DNA from: Rahnella ecdela
GTDB taxonomy: Bacteria > Pseudomonadota > Gammaproteobacteria > Enterobacterales > Enterobacteriaceae
Assembly: GCF_019049625.1 (NCBI RefSeq)
Contig: NZ_JAFMOY010000104.1
Span: 1 to 45,337 of the forward strand
Length of the DNA: 45,337 nt
Direction: 5' to 3'
The position numbers and the translations under genes are program-made. The first letter of the stretch is position 1; the number at the start of each line of letters is the position of its first letter. Positions 35,654-44,568 of the stretch are shown piece by piece. The notes beneath the pieces are model-generated. The model was not told the origin of the DNA, made no database searches, and saw nothing but the letters and a program-made list of their open reading frames with translations.

Positions 35654-36874
35654 ATGTCGTCCGTTTCTGAATCTGCATCACGGCTGAATTTTCGCCAGTG
35701 GCTGTTTCCGCTGTCGCTGGTGTTATTCGAGTTCGCCACCTATATCGCCCACGATATGATCCAGCCGGGTATGTTGCAGGTGATCAGTGATTTCAGCGCA
35801 AGCGCCGACTGGGTTTCCACCTCCCTGACCGCATATCTGTGCGGCGGAATTCTGCTGCAATGGCTATTGGGGCCGCTTTCCGACCGCCTCGGACGCAAGC
35901 CGGTTCTGCTGGCTGGTGTCGCCTTTTTCACTGTTACTTGTTTGCTGACCGTTTTTACCCAAAGTATCGAACAATTTATTCTGATGAGGTTTTTACAGGG
36001 GATGAGCCTGTGCTTTATCGGCGCTGTCGGTTATGCCGCGATACAGGAAGCGTTCAGCGAAACCCTGAGCGTCAAACTGATGGCGCTGATGGCAAACATT
36101 ACACTGATTGCCCCGCTGCTTGGGCCGCTGGCGGGCGCGGCGTTCATTCATTACGCGCCGTGGAAAGCCATGTTTGCGCTGTTTGCTTTCATCTCCGCTC
36201 TGGCGTTCTGGGGCTTGTGGCGAAGTATGCCGGAAACCGCCTCAGCGCATGATGGCCGATTTTCGATGCACAGGCTGCTGGCAGATTACCGTGAAGTGTT
36301 CACCAATAAAGGCGTAGTGACGGGCTCACTCGCTATCGGGTTGATCACCCTGCCGTTGCTGGCGTGGGTCGCGCAGTCACCCGTTTTGCTGATCCAGGAT
36401 GCCGGCATGACACCTTTACAGTATGGCTGGTTACAGGTGCCGGTATTCACCGGACTGATTATTGGCAATATCACGTTGAGCAAAATCAGCGGCAAAGTGA
36501 ATATCCGCACGCCGGTCTGGCTCGGTATTGTGCCGATTGTTTTCGGGCTGTCGGTCAGTGCGTACGCAGCCCTGTTTATGATGCACGCCTGGTACTGGAT
36601 AACTGGCGGGCTGAGTCTTTACGCAGTGGGAACGGGGCTTGTGAATGCCGGCCTGTATCGTCTGACGCTGTTTTCCAGTCCGACAGGAAAAGGCACCGTT
36701 GCGGCCGCGCTGGGACTGATGACCATCGTGGTATTTGCAGCTGGTATTGAAATTGCTAAACAGTTCTATTTTGCGCTGGGTAACGGCATTTTCATGCTCT
36801 CGGGTCTTATCGCGGGCGTTGCAGGAACGATTCTGATTGCCGCATTTCTAAAACATTCGCTTAAAAAAGCGTAA
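35654..36874 (+). CDS. MdfA-like MFS multidrug efflux transporter
   Basis: 406 residues, 12 transmembrane segments, very close to E. coli MdfA/Cmr. The functionally important Glu26 and Asp34 of MdfA are at the same positions here (LVLFEFATYIAHDMIQPGML), and LQWLLGPLSDRLGRKPVLLA, RFLQGMSLCFIGAVGYAAIQ and LIAPLLGPLAGAAF are conserved. MdfA exports cationic and neutral drugs in exchange for protons. Position directly behind the siderophore operon raises the possibility of siderophore export, but the terminator between them and the MdfA signature make a general drug pump equally likely. Confidence 0.9.
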   Translation: MSSVSESASRLNFRQWLFPLSLVLFEFATYIAHDMIQPGMLQVISDFSASADWVSTSLTAYLCGGILLQWLLGPLSDRLGRKPVLLAGVAFFTVTCLLTVFTQSIEQFILMRFLQGMSLCFIGAVGYAAIQEAFSETLSVKLMALMANITLIAPLLGPLAGAAFIHYAPWKAMFALFAFISALAFWGLWRSMPETASAHDGRFSMHRLLADYREVFTNKGVVTGSLAIGLITLPLLAWVAQSPVLLIQDAGMTPLQYGWLQVPVFTGLIIGNITLSKISGKVNIRTPVWLGIVPIVFGLSVSAYAALFMMHAWYWITGGLSLYAVGTGLVNAGLYRLTLFSSPTGKGTVAAALGLMTIVVFAAGIEIAKQFYFALGNGIFMLSGLIAGVAGTILIAAFLKHSLKKA

Positions 36875-36906
36875 AAAAAAGCTGAGGTGCGAGCCTCAGC
36901 TTTTTC
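36873..36906. terminator. bidirectional terminator between the MdfA-like gene and lpxM
   Basis: GCTGAGG (36881-36887) and CCTCAGC (36894-36900) with A8 on the left and T5 on the right. The A-run overlaps the stop codon of the efflux gene. Right border of the inserted block. Confidence 0.9.
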
Positions 36907-36918
36907 AAATCCAGACGG

Positions 36919-37899
36919 TTACTTCTTCGGATACAACTCTTTGCGCGAATAAGGTTCAGGCTCACCCGGTTTGCGGGTTTTGAGCAGTTTGAGGATCCAG
37001 GTGTACTGCTCAGGATTCGGCCCGACCAGCATTTCCACTTCCTCATTCATCCGGCGCGCAATGTAGTTATCATCGGCAGCCGCCAGGTCATCCATCGGTT
37101 GCCGGACGTAAATATCCAGACGCTGCTCATGGCCGTTGTAGACCGGAAATAACGGGACAATGGAAGCGCGGCAAACTTTCATCAGACGCCCTACCGCAGG
37201 CAATGTCGCCTTGTAGGTCGCGAAAAAATCCACGAATTCGCTGTGTTCAGCCCCGTGATCCTGATCCGGCAGATAATAGCCCCAGTAACCCTGACGAACG
37301 GAACTGATGAACGGCTTGATGCCGTCGTTACGCGCGTGCATACGGCCACCAAAACGACGGCGCACGGTATTCCACAGGTAGTCGGTCAACGGGTTTTTCT
37401 GATTATGGAACATTGCGGCCATCGGTTGACCGCCTGCGGCCATCAGCATCGCAGGAATATCCACGGCCCAGCCATGCGGTACCAGGAAAATGACATTCTG
37501 TCCTTTCGCCTGCATCTCATCGACGATTTCCTTGCCGTGCCAGTGAACGCGCTGCATCACTTTTTTTGGATCACGGATAGCCAGTTCAGCCATCATCACC
37601 ATCGCCTGTGGCGCCGTAGCAAACATTTCATCAATGATGTGTTCGCGTTCAGCTTCCGGTGTTTCCGGCAGGCAATACAACAGATTAATTTGAGCACGAC
37701 GGCGCGCGCCTTTGGCAAACTTACCTGCCAGACGGCCCAGACTGCCTAGAACAGGGTCACGGACTTTCGCGGGCAAACAGGCCATCGTTGCCATCGCACC
37801 GACGCCCAGCCAGACGCCCCAGTAACGCGGATGGTAGAAGGCTTTCTGAAATTGCGGAATAAATTCTAAGGAAGATCGTTTTTCTTTTTCTGGCTGCAT
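36919..37899 (-). CDS. lpxM: lipid A myristoyl/acyl-transferase LpxM (MsbB)
   Basis: 326 residues (E. coli 323). It adds the last secondary acyl chain to Kdo2-lipid A at the inner membrane. The HX4D acyltransferase motif is HGWAVD in [38 protein letters not shown] and [19 protein letters not shown] are typical. One hydrophobic N-terminal segment ([15 protein letters not shown]) anchors it. Located downstream of mepM on the same strand, as in E. coli, where pykA is the next gene; here the siderophore block separates them. Confidence 0.97.
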   Translation of the reverse strand: MQPEKEKRSSLEFIPQFQKAFYHPRYWGVWLGVGAMATMACLPAKVRDPVLGSLGRLAGKFAKGARRRAQINLLYCLPETPEAEREHIIDEMFATAPQAMVMMAELAIRDPKKVMQRVHWHGKEIVDEMQAKGQNVIFLVPHGWAVDIPAMLMAAGGQPMAAMFHNQKNPLTDYLWNTVRRRFGGRMHARNDGIKPFISSVRQGYWGYYLPDQDHGAEHSEFVDFFATYKATLPAVGRLMKVCRASIVPLFPVYNGHEQRLDIYVRQPMDDLAAADDNYIARRMNEEVEMLVGPNPEQYTWILKLLKTRKPGEPEPYSRKELYPKK

Positions 37900-37992
37900 G
37901 CTCAGGCTCTTATATCAAATTCTGGCTTAATGATAAGTGCCGTGAGTTATTTTGCAATAAATCACGGCGGCTAATCATTAAAACCTAAGCGA

Positions 37993-39327
37993 TCAGTCCA
38001 GCTTCAACTGAGGAACAACCTGACGAACGGTGGCCAGATAAGTACTGCGATCTTTACCTGTCAGCCCTTCAGTACGCGGCAATTTAGCGGTCAGCGGATT
38101 CACGGCCAGCTGGTTGATCCACATTTCGAAATGCAGATGCGGGCCGGTGGAACGTCCGGTATTACCGGAAAGCGCAATGCGGTCACCGCGCTTAACTTTC
38201 TGACCCGGTTTCACCAGAATTTTACGCAGGTGCATATAACGGGTCATGTACTGACGACCGTGGCGGATAGCCACATAGTTACCCGCTGCGCCGCCGTTTT
38301 TGGCAACAACCACTTCGCCATCACCGACAGCCAGAACCGGCGTGCCGACAGGCACCGCGAAATCAACGCCACGGTGCGGCGCAATGCGGCCGGTGACCGG
38401 GTTCAGACGACGCGGGTTAAAGTTGGAAGAAACGCGGTATTGCTTGCCGGTCGGGAAACGCAGGAAGCCTTTCGCCAGCCCGCTGCCGGAGCGGTCATAA
38501 AACTTACCGTCTTCCGCGCGAACCGCGTAATAATCTTTACCGCCAGTGCGCATACGCACCGCCTGCAATTCACTCTGCTCGTTTTTGCCGTCCAGCACTT
38601 CGTGGGACATCAGAACCGCGAAATCATCGCCTTTCTGTAATTTACGGAAATCGAGCTGCCATTGCAGTGCCTTGATAACAGCACTGACTTCACCGCTGCT
38701 CAGCCCTGCGGCTCTGGCGCTGGTGACAAAACTCCCGTTCAGCGAACCTTTAATTACCGTGTCTTTCCATTCCCCTTTCAGGGTTTCCAGAGAGGATTTA
38801 AAGGCGTTACCGGAACGGTCAAAAGTATAGGTTTCGCGGCGCGATTTTTCCCAGGTCAGACGTTGTAAATCACCGGCATCGTTGAGTGTCCAGGAAATCT
38901 GCTGCCCAACTTTCAGATTACGCAAATCACGGTTAGCGTCTGAAAGAGCAGCAATTTCAGACATATCAATGCCGTACTGATTCAGGATACTACTGAGGGT
39001 ATCGCCGGTAGAAACGACATATTCGTGAACGCCCGCTTCATTGGCCGTTTTATCATCAAGATCATCTTGCGGAATGTCATCATCAGCGGGAGACGTCTGG
39101 TCAATCGGTTCGCTGGCTTCGGGAAGCAAAGAACGCAATTGCTGGTTATCTAACGTAATGTTTTTAACCAGAGGTTTGGTATAAGAGAGGTCATTGTCCG
39201 GGTGATAGGCTAACGGTTTCCATACGGCCACAGCCAGTGTGACGACGGTAAGAGACCCCAGCATAATGCGATGGGGCCGTGGAAGGTTGCTATACGCCAG
39301 AGCGATAGATCGGGCTATCAGCTGCAC
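37993..39327 (-). CDS. mepM: murein DD-endopeptidase MepM (YebA)
   Basis: 444 residues (E. coli 440). One N-terminal membrane anchor (IMLGSLTVVTLAVAVW), a LysM domain (VHEYVVSTGDTLSSILNQYG), an OapA-like segment and a C-terminal peptidase M23 domain with zinc ligands in HRGVDFAVP and HLHFEMW. It cuts D-Ala-mDAP crosslinks to allow insertion of new peptidoglycan. Only 19 bases separate its start from the znuA stop; both are on the minus strand, so mepM may be co-transcribed with znuA, a known arrangement in enterobacteria. Confidence 0.97.
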   Translation of the reverse strand: MQLIARSIALAYSNLPRPHRIMLGSLTVVTLAVAVWKPLAYHPDNDLSYTKPLVKNITLDNQQLRSLLPEASEPIDQTSPADDDIPQDDLDDKTANEAGVHEYVVSTGDTLSSILNQYGIDMSEIAALSDANRDLRNLKVGQQISWTLNDAGDLQRLTWEKSRRETYTFDRSGNAFKSSLETLKGEWKDTVIKGSLNGSFVTSARAAGLSSGEVSAVIKALQWQLDFRKLQKGDDFAVLMSHEVLDGKNEQSELQAVRMRTGGKDYYAVRAEDGKFYDRSGSGLAKGFLRFPTGKQYRVSSNFNPRRLNPVTGRIAPHRGVDFAVPVGTPVLAVGDGEVVVAKNGGAAGNYVAIRHGRQYMTRYMHLRKILVKPGQKVKRGDRIALSGNTGRSTGPHLHFEMWINQLAVNPLTAKLPRTEGLTGKDRSTYLATVRQVVPQLKLD

Positions 39328-39346
39328 TTAATTCTGTCCTTTTAGC

Positions 39347-40279
39347 TTACTTCAGGCAGCTCAGGTACTGGTTCGTCAGCTGTGACAGGAAGTTCACATA
39401 GCTGTCCGCACCCAGTGCAATGCTGCTCCCCAGCGGATCCAATGTGCCCATACGCACTTTTGTCCCCTGGGCAACAGCCGTTATGACGGCTGGCCTGAAT
39501 TGTGGCTCAGCAAAAACGCAGGTCGCTTTTTGCTCAACCAACTGTGTTCGAATGAGATGTAATCGCTGTGCACCGGGTTGAATTTCGGGATTGATCGTAA
39601 AGTGACCAAGCGGCGAAAGGCCGAAGTGTTTTTCAAAGTAGCCATAGGCATCGTGAAAAACAAAATATCCCTTACCCTGAACAGGTTGCAGAATACTACC
39701 AAGGTTTTTGTCAGCTTTTGTCAAGCCGTCTTCAAAATGAGATAAATTTGCATCTAATTGTTGCTTTTTTTGCGGCACGAGCTGAACGAGTTGGTTATGA
39801 ATGGCAATCGCGGTCTGACGGGCGATTTCCGGGGACAGCCAGACGTGCATATTGTATTCGCCGTGATGATGCTCATCGCCGTCGTTTTCATGGGCATGAT
39901 CGTGGTCATGCTCGTCATCGTCACTGCCTTTCATCAGCAGCGGTTTGACGGCCGGCAATGTCGCAATTTCTACCTGGCGGTTTGGCGGTAACTGCGCGAC
40001 AGATTTGGTCATGAAGGCTTCCATTTCCGGCCCGACCCAGACAACCAGATCAGCACTGCGCATGCGCGAAATATCAGAAGGACGCAGCGCAAAATCATGG
40101 GGAGATGCGCCATCCGGCAGTAAGACTTCAGTCGGCATAACCCCATCAGCGATAGCCGATGCAATAAAACCCAGCGGGCGAACGGAAGCCACAACGGCGG
40201 CCTGCGTGCTAAAAACCGCAGTGGAACTCAATATTGCGGCGGCAAGAAACATCCGTTTAACGCTTTTTTTCTGTATCAT
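39347..40279 (-). CDS. znuA: periplasmic zinc-binding protein ZnuA
   Basis: About 310 residues with a signal peptide ([20 protein letters not shown], cleavage near AVVAS). It captures Zn2+ for the ZnuBC importer. The family's His/Asp-rich loop is present ([20 protein letters not shown]), and [20 protein letters not shown] and [14 protein letters not shown] include metal ligands. The frame is open to 40363, across the Zur-like box, so that start is unlikely; 40279 ([11 protein letters not shown]) matches the E. coli start MLHKK, and 40294 is an alternative. Divergent from znuCB. Confidence 0.95.
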   Translation of the reverse strand: MIQKKSVKRMFLAAAILSSTAVFSTQAAVVASVRPLGFIASAIADGVMPTEVLLPDGASPHDFALRPSDISRMRSADLVVWVGPEMEAFMTKSVAQLPPNRQVEIATLPAVKPLLMKGSDDDEHDHDHAHENDGDEHHHGEYNMHVWLSPEIARQTAIAIHNQLVQLVPQKKQQLDANLSHFEDGLTKADKNLGSILQPVQGKGYFVFHDAYGYFEKHFGLSPLGHFTINPEIQPGAQRLHLIRTQLVEQKATCVFAEPQFRPAVITAVAQGTKVRMGTLDPLGSSIALGADSYVNFLSQLTNQYLSCLK

Positions 40280-40327
40280 GCAGAGTGAACTCATCTTCGT
40301 GGTGGGGGAAAACTGGTTATTTTTCGC

Positions 40328-40350
40328 GAAACGCAATATTATAACATTCG
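40328..40350. promoter_or_regulatory. Zur box between znuA and znuCB
   Basis: A 23-base partly palindromic AT-rich element whose right half ATTATAACATT matches the E. coli Zur-box half TATAACATTTC; the left half GAAACGCAATAT is less perfect. I count 17 of 22 comparable positions. It lies midway between the divergent genes, so one operator could control both. Confidence 0.75.
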
Positions 40351-40374
40351 ATTTGTTCTGCAAGACCCAATGAC

Positions 40375-41133
40375 ATGCCCACTTTAGCTACGCTCCAAAA
40401 TATTTCAGTGACTTTCGGTTCCCGACGCGTGCTGTCCAACATCTCGCTGAGCCTGCAACCGGGGAAAATTCTGACCCTTCTCGGCCCGAATGGTGCGGGG
40501 AAATCGACACTAGTCCGTGTGGTTCTTGGCCTGATTGCGCCCACCGAAGGCGTGATGACCCGTGAGCCCGGCTTGCGCATCGGCTACGTGCCGCAAAAAA
40601 TTCATCTTGATCCCACCATGCCGCTGACCGTTAGCCGCTTTATGCGCCTTAAACCTGGCGTGAAAAAAAGCGATATTCTGCCTGCGCTTAAACGCGTACA
40701 GGCCGCGCATCTGCTGGATCAACCCATGCAAAAGTTATCCGGTGGCGAAAACCAGCGTGTACTTTTAGCCCGTGCGCTGATGAACAGTCCGCAGCTACTG
40801 GTGCTCGATGAACCGACGCAAGGCGTTGACGTCAACGGACAGCTGGCGCTTTACAACCTGATTGACAGCCTGCGCTGCGAGTTGGGTTGTGCAGTGCTGA
40901 TGGTGTCGCATGATTTGCATCTGGTGATGGCGAAAACCGACGAAGTGCTGTGTCTGAACCAGCACATTTGTTGTTCCGGTTCGCCAGAAGTGGTGTCCAC
41001 GCATCCGGAATTTATCGCGATGTTTGGTAACCGCGGCGCAGAACAACTGGCGATTTATCGTCACAATCATAACCATCGTCACGATTTAAAAGGGAAGATA
41101 ATTTTGCGCAATACCGGAGGTCGTGACGCATGA
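40375..41133 (+). CDS. znuC: zinc ABC transporter ATPase ZnuC
   Basis: 252 residues. Walker [10 protein letters not shown] near residue 38, Q-loop GYVPQK, signature [15 protein letters not shown], Walker [16 protein letters not shown] and the H-loop MVSHDLH. The C-terminus has the His-rich [13 protein letters not shown] typical of ZnuC. It powers Zn2+ uptake. Its last four bases overlap the znuB start, so translation is coupled. Confidence 0.97.
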   Translation: MPTLATLQNISVTFGSRRVLSNISLSLQPGKILTLLGPNGAGKSTLVRVVLGLIAPTEGVMTREPGLRIGYVPQKIHLDPTMPLTVSRFMRLKPGVKKSDILPALKRVQAAHLLDQPMQKLSGGENQRVLLARALMNSPQLLVLDEPTQGVDVNGQLALYNLIDSLRCELGCAVLMVSHDLHLVMAKTDEVLCLNQHICCSGSPEVVSTHPEFIAMFGNRGAEQLAIYRHNHNHRHDLKGKIILRNTGGRDA

Positions 41134-41915
41134 TCGCGCTGTTATTACCGGGCTGGCTGGCCGGTGTTTTACTGGCTATCGCTGCCGGTCCGCTGGGTTC
41201 GTTTGTGGTCTGGCGACGGATGTCCTATTTCGGTGATACGCTGGCCCACGCCTCGCTGCTTGGCGTTGCGTTTGGTTTGCTGCTGAATGTGAATCCTTTT
41301 TATACCGTCATTGCCGTCACCTTATTACTGGCCGTATTGCTGGTGGCGCTCGAGCGCAAACCGCATCTGGCTGTCGATACGCTGCTGGGAATTATGGCGC
41401 ACAGCGCGCTGTCGCTCGGGCTGGTGGTAGTCAGCCTGATGTCTGGCGTGCGTGTCGATCTGATGGCCTATTTGTTCGGTGATTTGCTGTCGGTGACCTA
41501 CAGCGATATCTGGATGATTGGCATCGGTGTTACCGTGGTGATTGCCGTACTCTGCTGGCAATGGCGTGCCCTGCTTTCGATGACCATCAGCCCTGAACTG
41601 GCCCATGTAGATGGCGTAAATCTGCAACGTTCGCGCGTTGTCCTGATGCTGGTGACGGCGCTGACGATTGGTCTGGCGATGAAATTTGTCGGTGCGCTGA
41701 TCATCACTTCGCTGCTGATTATCCCTGCAGCAACGGCGCGCCGTTTCGCCAAAACACCCGAGCAGATGGCGCTGGTAGCGGTAGCGATTGGCATTATTGC
41801 CGTGACGGGCGGTCTGACATTCTCAGCGTTTTACGATACCCCCGCAGGCCCTTCTGTCGTGCTTTGTGCCGCTGTGTTGTTCATGCTCAGTCTGGGCAAA
41901 AAACAGATTGCCTGA
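41130..41915 (+). CDS. znuB: zinc ABC transporter permease ZnuB
   Basis: 261 residues, the E. coli length, with about seven to eight transmembrane segments. Typical ABC-3 family stretches are [40 protein letters not shown] and [20 protein letters not shown]. It forms the zinc channel with ZnuC. ATGA overlap with znuC; terminator 21 bases downstream. Confidence 0.97.
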   Translation: MIALLLPGWLAGVLLAIAAGPLGSFVVWRRMSYFGDTLAHASLLGVAFGLLLNVNPFYTVIAVTLLLAVLLVALERKPHLAVDTLLGIMAHSALSLGLVVVSLMSGVRVDLMAYLFGDLLSVTYSDIWMIGIGVTVVIAVLCWQWRALLSMTISPELAHVDGVNLQRSRVVLMLVTALTIGLAMKFVGALIITSLLIIPAATARRFAKTPEQMALVAVAIGIIAVTGGLTFSAFYDTPAGPSVVLCAAVLFMLSLGKKQIA

Positions 41916-41936
41916 CTGCCACATGAGAGAGAAGAA

Positions 41937-41962
41937 CGGACGCCATGAGCGTCCGCTTTTTT
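41937..41962 (+). terminator. terminator of znuCB
   Basis: CGGACGC (41937-41943) and GCGTCCG (41949-41955) over a 5-base loop, followed by CTTTTTT. The T-run touches the stop codon of the converging antiporter gene. Confidence 0.85.
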
Positions 41963-43340
41963 ATGCCTCATTATTTTGCTGTTTTTCCCGCTCTTCCTGT
42001 TCTTCACGGGCAGCCTCCTGTCTGGCTTTACGCCAATGAAGTACCGGTGAAACGGTCACACCGTGGATAACCACGCTGGTAACAATCACGGTAAACGCAA
42101 TATTGGTCATATAGTTGGCTTCTGCCCCGTGTAAACCGTGGGTCCAGGCGTAAGCGATGTAATTCATACTGCCGATACCGCGAATACCAAACCAGCCAAT
42201 CATCAGCCGCCTGCCCTTCGGCACATGCACGCCCAGCGTGGTGATATATACCGCCAGCGGCCGGATCACAATAAACAACAGCGCCGCAATCAGCAGACCC
42301 ATCGGTTCCCAGTGTTCAGCAAGCGTGATGCCGAGCACCATAACGATCCCTGCTGCAAAAATACGCTCAATGGTATCGCCAAAAGAGAGCGCATCACCGA
42401 CCATCAGCCCGATAGAATTTCGCGGCATTTCGGCCTGCATGGAATGCCGCTGATGGGGGTTGACCATCCCTTCTGCCGGTGGCGGACGTGAGCCTTCTTC
42501 TATATCCTCTGGCGGATGCTGGGAAACAACGCGTACTTCTGCACTGCGAAGCCCGACACCGGCGGCGAACGCCGCAAGAAAACCAGAAGCATCGAGACTT
42601 TGCGCGGCAGCATAACTCAGTGCTATCAGCGCCAGCGCCAGAAAATCGCTTGGCGCGACCGTACGCTGTCGGCTGTGAAAACGGGTAGCACTTAGCCCGA
42701 CCAGCTTGCCCATCGCATAACCTATCGCTAATCCGCCGAGTAACGCCCAGGCCACATCACGCCATGCCCAGTGCCAGATCGCCTCTGACGATAACCCCTC
42801 GTGCGCGGTAAACAGCATCAGCGCCAGCATCAGAATGGGTAGCGCTGAGCCATCATTCATGCCTGCCTCGCTGGAAAGCGCGACGCGCAAACCGTCATCG
42901 TCATTGGCATCATTCACCGCAATCATGCTCGCCAGAACCGGATCCGTCGGCGCAATAATGGCCCCCAGCGCCAGTGCCAGCGGCCACGAAATCCCGGTGA
43001 TATAATGTGCTATTGCGGCGACGCACAGGACGGTCAGCATCATGGCTGGAAATGCCAGGAGCACGCCAACTCGCCAGCTTTGCGCGCGAAAAGGCAGCCT
43101 TAGCTTGAGACCGGTAATAAAGAGAGAAGCCGCCATCGCGATTTCAGTAAAGCGCGCGGTGAGCGTGGAATACGCCACCAGATCGACATGCAGTAAGTCC
43201 AAAACCCAGGGGCCACAGATAATGCCTGCCGCCAGATATAAACCAAAAGTCGTCACCGGACCGCGGGAAATCCACCCCGACGCCAGTGACATAATCAATA
43301 GCAGTCCTCCGACTGCTGCTGTCCAACCTAAAAATCCCAT
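41961..43340 (-). CDS. CPA1-type Na+/H+ (or K+/H+) antiporter
   Basis: 459 residues with about 12 transmembrane helices. The ion-binding helix motif APTDPVLASMI with the following acidic loop (VNDANDDDGLRVALSSEAGM, then NDGSALPI) is the hallmark of NhaP/CPA1 exchangers. A large cytoplasmic loop (VVSQHPPEDIEEGSRPPPAE) and a Glu/Arg/Gln-rich cytoplasmic tail (EQEEREKQQNNEA) are seen. It probably exchanges Na+ or K+ for protons; the ion cannot be told from sequence. Convergent with znuB, followed upstream by a divergent EthD-family gene. Confidence 0.88.
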   Translation of the reverse strand: MGFLGWTAAVGGLLLIMSLASGWISRGPVTTFGLYLAAGIICGPWVLDLLHVDLVAYSTLTARFTEIAMAASLFITGLKLRLPFRAQSWRVGVLLAFPAMMLTVLCVAAIAHYITGISWPLALALGAIIAPTDPVLASMIAVNDANDDDGLRVALSSEAGMNDGSALPILMLALMLFTAHEGLSSEAIWHWAWRDVAWALLGGLAIGYAMGKLVGLSATRFHSRQRTVAPSDFLALALIALSYAAAQSLDASGFLAAFAAGVGLRSAEVRVVSQHPPEDIEEGSRPPPAEGMVNPHQRHSMQAEMPRNSIGLMVGDALSFGDTIERIFAAGIVMVLGITLAEHWEPMGLLIAALLFIVIRPLAVYITTLGVHVPKGRRLMIGWFGIRGIGSMNYIAYAWTHGLHGAEANYMTNIAFTVIVTSVVIHGVTVSPVLHWRKARQEAAREEQEEREKQQNNEA

Positions 43341-43494
43341 GCGTGTCCCATATTAAGTATCAATCTTTTAAGCTTAGTACATGTGGTCAGCTGAATGATT
43401 TTTAGGATAAAGAGCATCGGGCACAAATCGCGCGGCACCGCCGGGACCGGTGCGCTAAAATTGATTTTTACTTGCGAAAAAGACGAGAGACGAC

Positions 43495-43800
43495 GTGATT
43501 AAATACAGCGTGTTATATCCGAACATCGAAGGCGGAAGCTTTGATCATGATTATTATCGTGAGGTCCATCTGCCGCTGATCAAAAGCCGCATGGGCGAGT
43601 TTTGTCATTCCTACTCAATCGATAAAATTCAGGCTGACGCTCCCGCCGACACACCATTTGTCGCCGCCTGCCATATCTACTGCAATTCAATGGAAGACTT
43701 CGCTAAAGGCATGGAAGGGAATGTTGAGGACTTTGTTGCTGATGTAGCAAACTTCACTAATATCGAACCGGTTAAGATGATTTTCGACGTGGTTGTCTGA
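43495..43800 (+). CDS. EthD (REDY motif) family small protein
   Basis: 101 residues. Starts MIKYSVLYPN with a GTG codon and GAGAG ahead. The EthD-type dimeric alpha/beta barrel motif is DHDYYREVHLPLIKSRMG. Family members help degrade ethers or have unknown roles; no oxidase partner is adjacent, so the function here is unknown. Stand-alone gene between the divergent antiporter and a strong terminator. Confidence 0.9.
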   Translation: MIKYSVLYPNIEGGSFDHDYYREVHLPLIKSRMGEFCHSYSIDKIQADAPADTPFVAACHIYCNSMEDFAKGMEGNVEDFVADVANFTNIEPVKMIFDVVV

Positions 43801-43832
43801 AAAAACCACCTGTTCTTCTGAACCAGAATGAC

Positions 43833-43871
43833 AAAAAAGGCGGCTAACCCGGAAGGTTAGTCGCCTTTTTT
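43833..43871. terminator. bidirectional terminator after the EthD-family gene
   Basis: GGCGGCTAACC (43839-43849) pairs with GGTTAGTCGCC (43855-43865), 11 bp with one G-T pair and a 5-base loop; A6 on the left and T7 on the right serve both converging genes. Confidence 0.92.
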
Positions 43872-43910
43872 ATCGCTTTTTTAGAGCCACAGATCATCCT
43901 GCCAGCACCT

Positions 43911-44237
43911 TTATTTAGTCAGTAACTTTTTTATCGCTGGACTGGGTTCACGTTTGATCGTGTGAAGAAATTCCTGAGCTTTATCGTTGACGGCATAGTC
44001 GGCAGTTACACCAAAATCCTGCACCATCGCCCACTTTTCAAATAAGGCTTCATCGCTTTTACGCATAAACCAAAGCATTCTGACCGCAGTAACCGCCACT
44101 TGTGGGATTTGCGTTACCGTACCATTGATCCACTTGTTTAACGTGCTGCGAGGCAGTCCTAACAGGATACACAACGCGGGTTGGTCAATTCCCAGCCGCC
44201 GGACATAGTCCAGGAATTCATTTGCGTTATCTGCCAT
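43911..44237 (-). CDS. small HTH DNA-binding protein, unrecognised family
   Basis: 108 residues. The N-terminal half looks like a Cro/C1-type helix-turn-helix: DQPALCILLGLPRSTLNKWI followed by NGTVTQIPQVAVTAVRMLWF. The C-terminal half (residues 60-108) is helical and charged and not recognised. It is divergent from the repeat-protein gene at 44569, sharing a 331-base promoter region, so it may regulate that gene or itself. A phage-derived regulator is also possible, though no other phage gene is near. Confidence 0.7.
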   Translation of the reverse strand: MADNANEFLDYVRRLGIDQPALCILLGLPRSTLNKWINGTVTQIPQVAVTAVRMLWFMRKSDEALFEKWAMVQDFGVTADYAVNDKAQEFLHTIKREPSPAIKKLLTK

Positions 44238-44423
44238 TCACTTATCTCCAGTTTCTAAAAACCCTGCACATTGTACAAGAATCCCCTAGAGATTTCATCC
44301 CGTCGCTACTCGCTACGAAAATTCCTAGTTTTTAACATTCCAGACAACTCAATTCGTGTCCATTAGCTACAAATAAGCGCGCTAAGTGAAACAATTTCAT
44401 GTTGCGCTATAAGTTTACGTTTC

Positions 44424-44473
44424 TTGACATAAGTCAAACGACTGGTGAATGCGTGAAGCAAGTCACATTCACC
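44424..44473. promoter_or_regulatory. FNR-like and CRP-like dyads upstream of the repeat-protein gene
   Basis: TTGACATAAGTCAA (44424-44437) is a perfect FNR-type palindrome (consensus TTGATNNNNATCAA with one change per half); its TTGACA could equally be a -35. CGTGAAGCAAGTCACA (44452-44467) has one mismatch to the CRP consensus and is embedded in a wider dyad GGTGAATG (44444-44451) and CATTCACC (44466-44473). The remaining gap 44238-44568 is AT-rich; no gene is seen in it. Confidence 0.5.
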
Positions 44474-44568
44474 GCATGTATGATTTTCGAAAAGAGACAA
44501 GAATAGCGTTCTGATAACGCTTCTTATTTGTCGCTAACAGATACTTATTTCAATATCGGAAAAAACAA

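Noticed and set aside
40294-40363. N-terminal extension of ZnuA to 40363
   Set aside because: It runs through the Zur-like box and lacks a signal peptide at its start; E. coli-like starts lie at 40279 or 40294.
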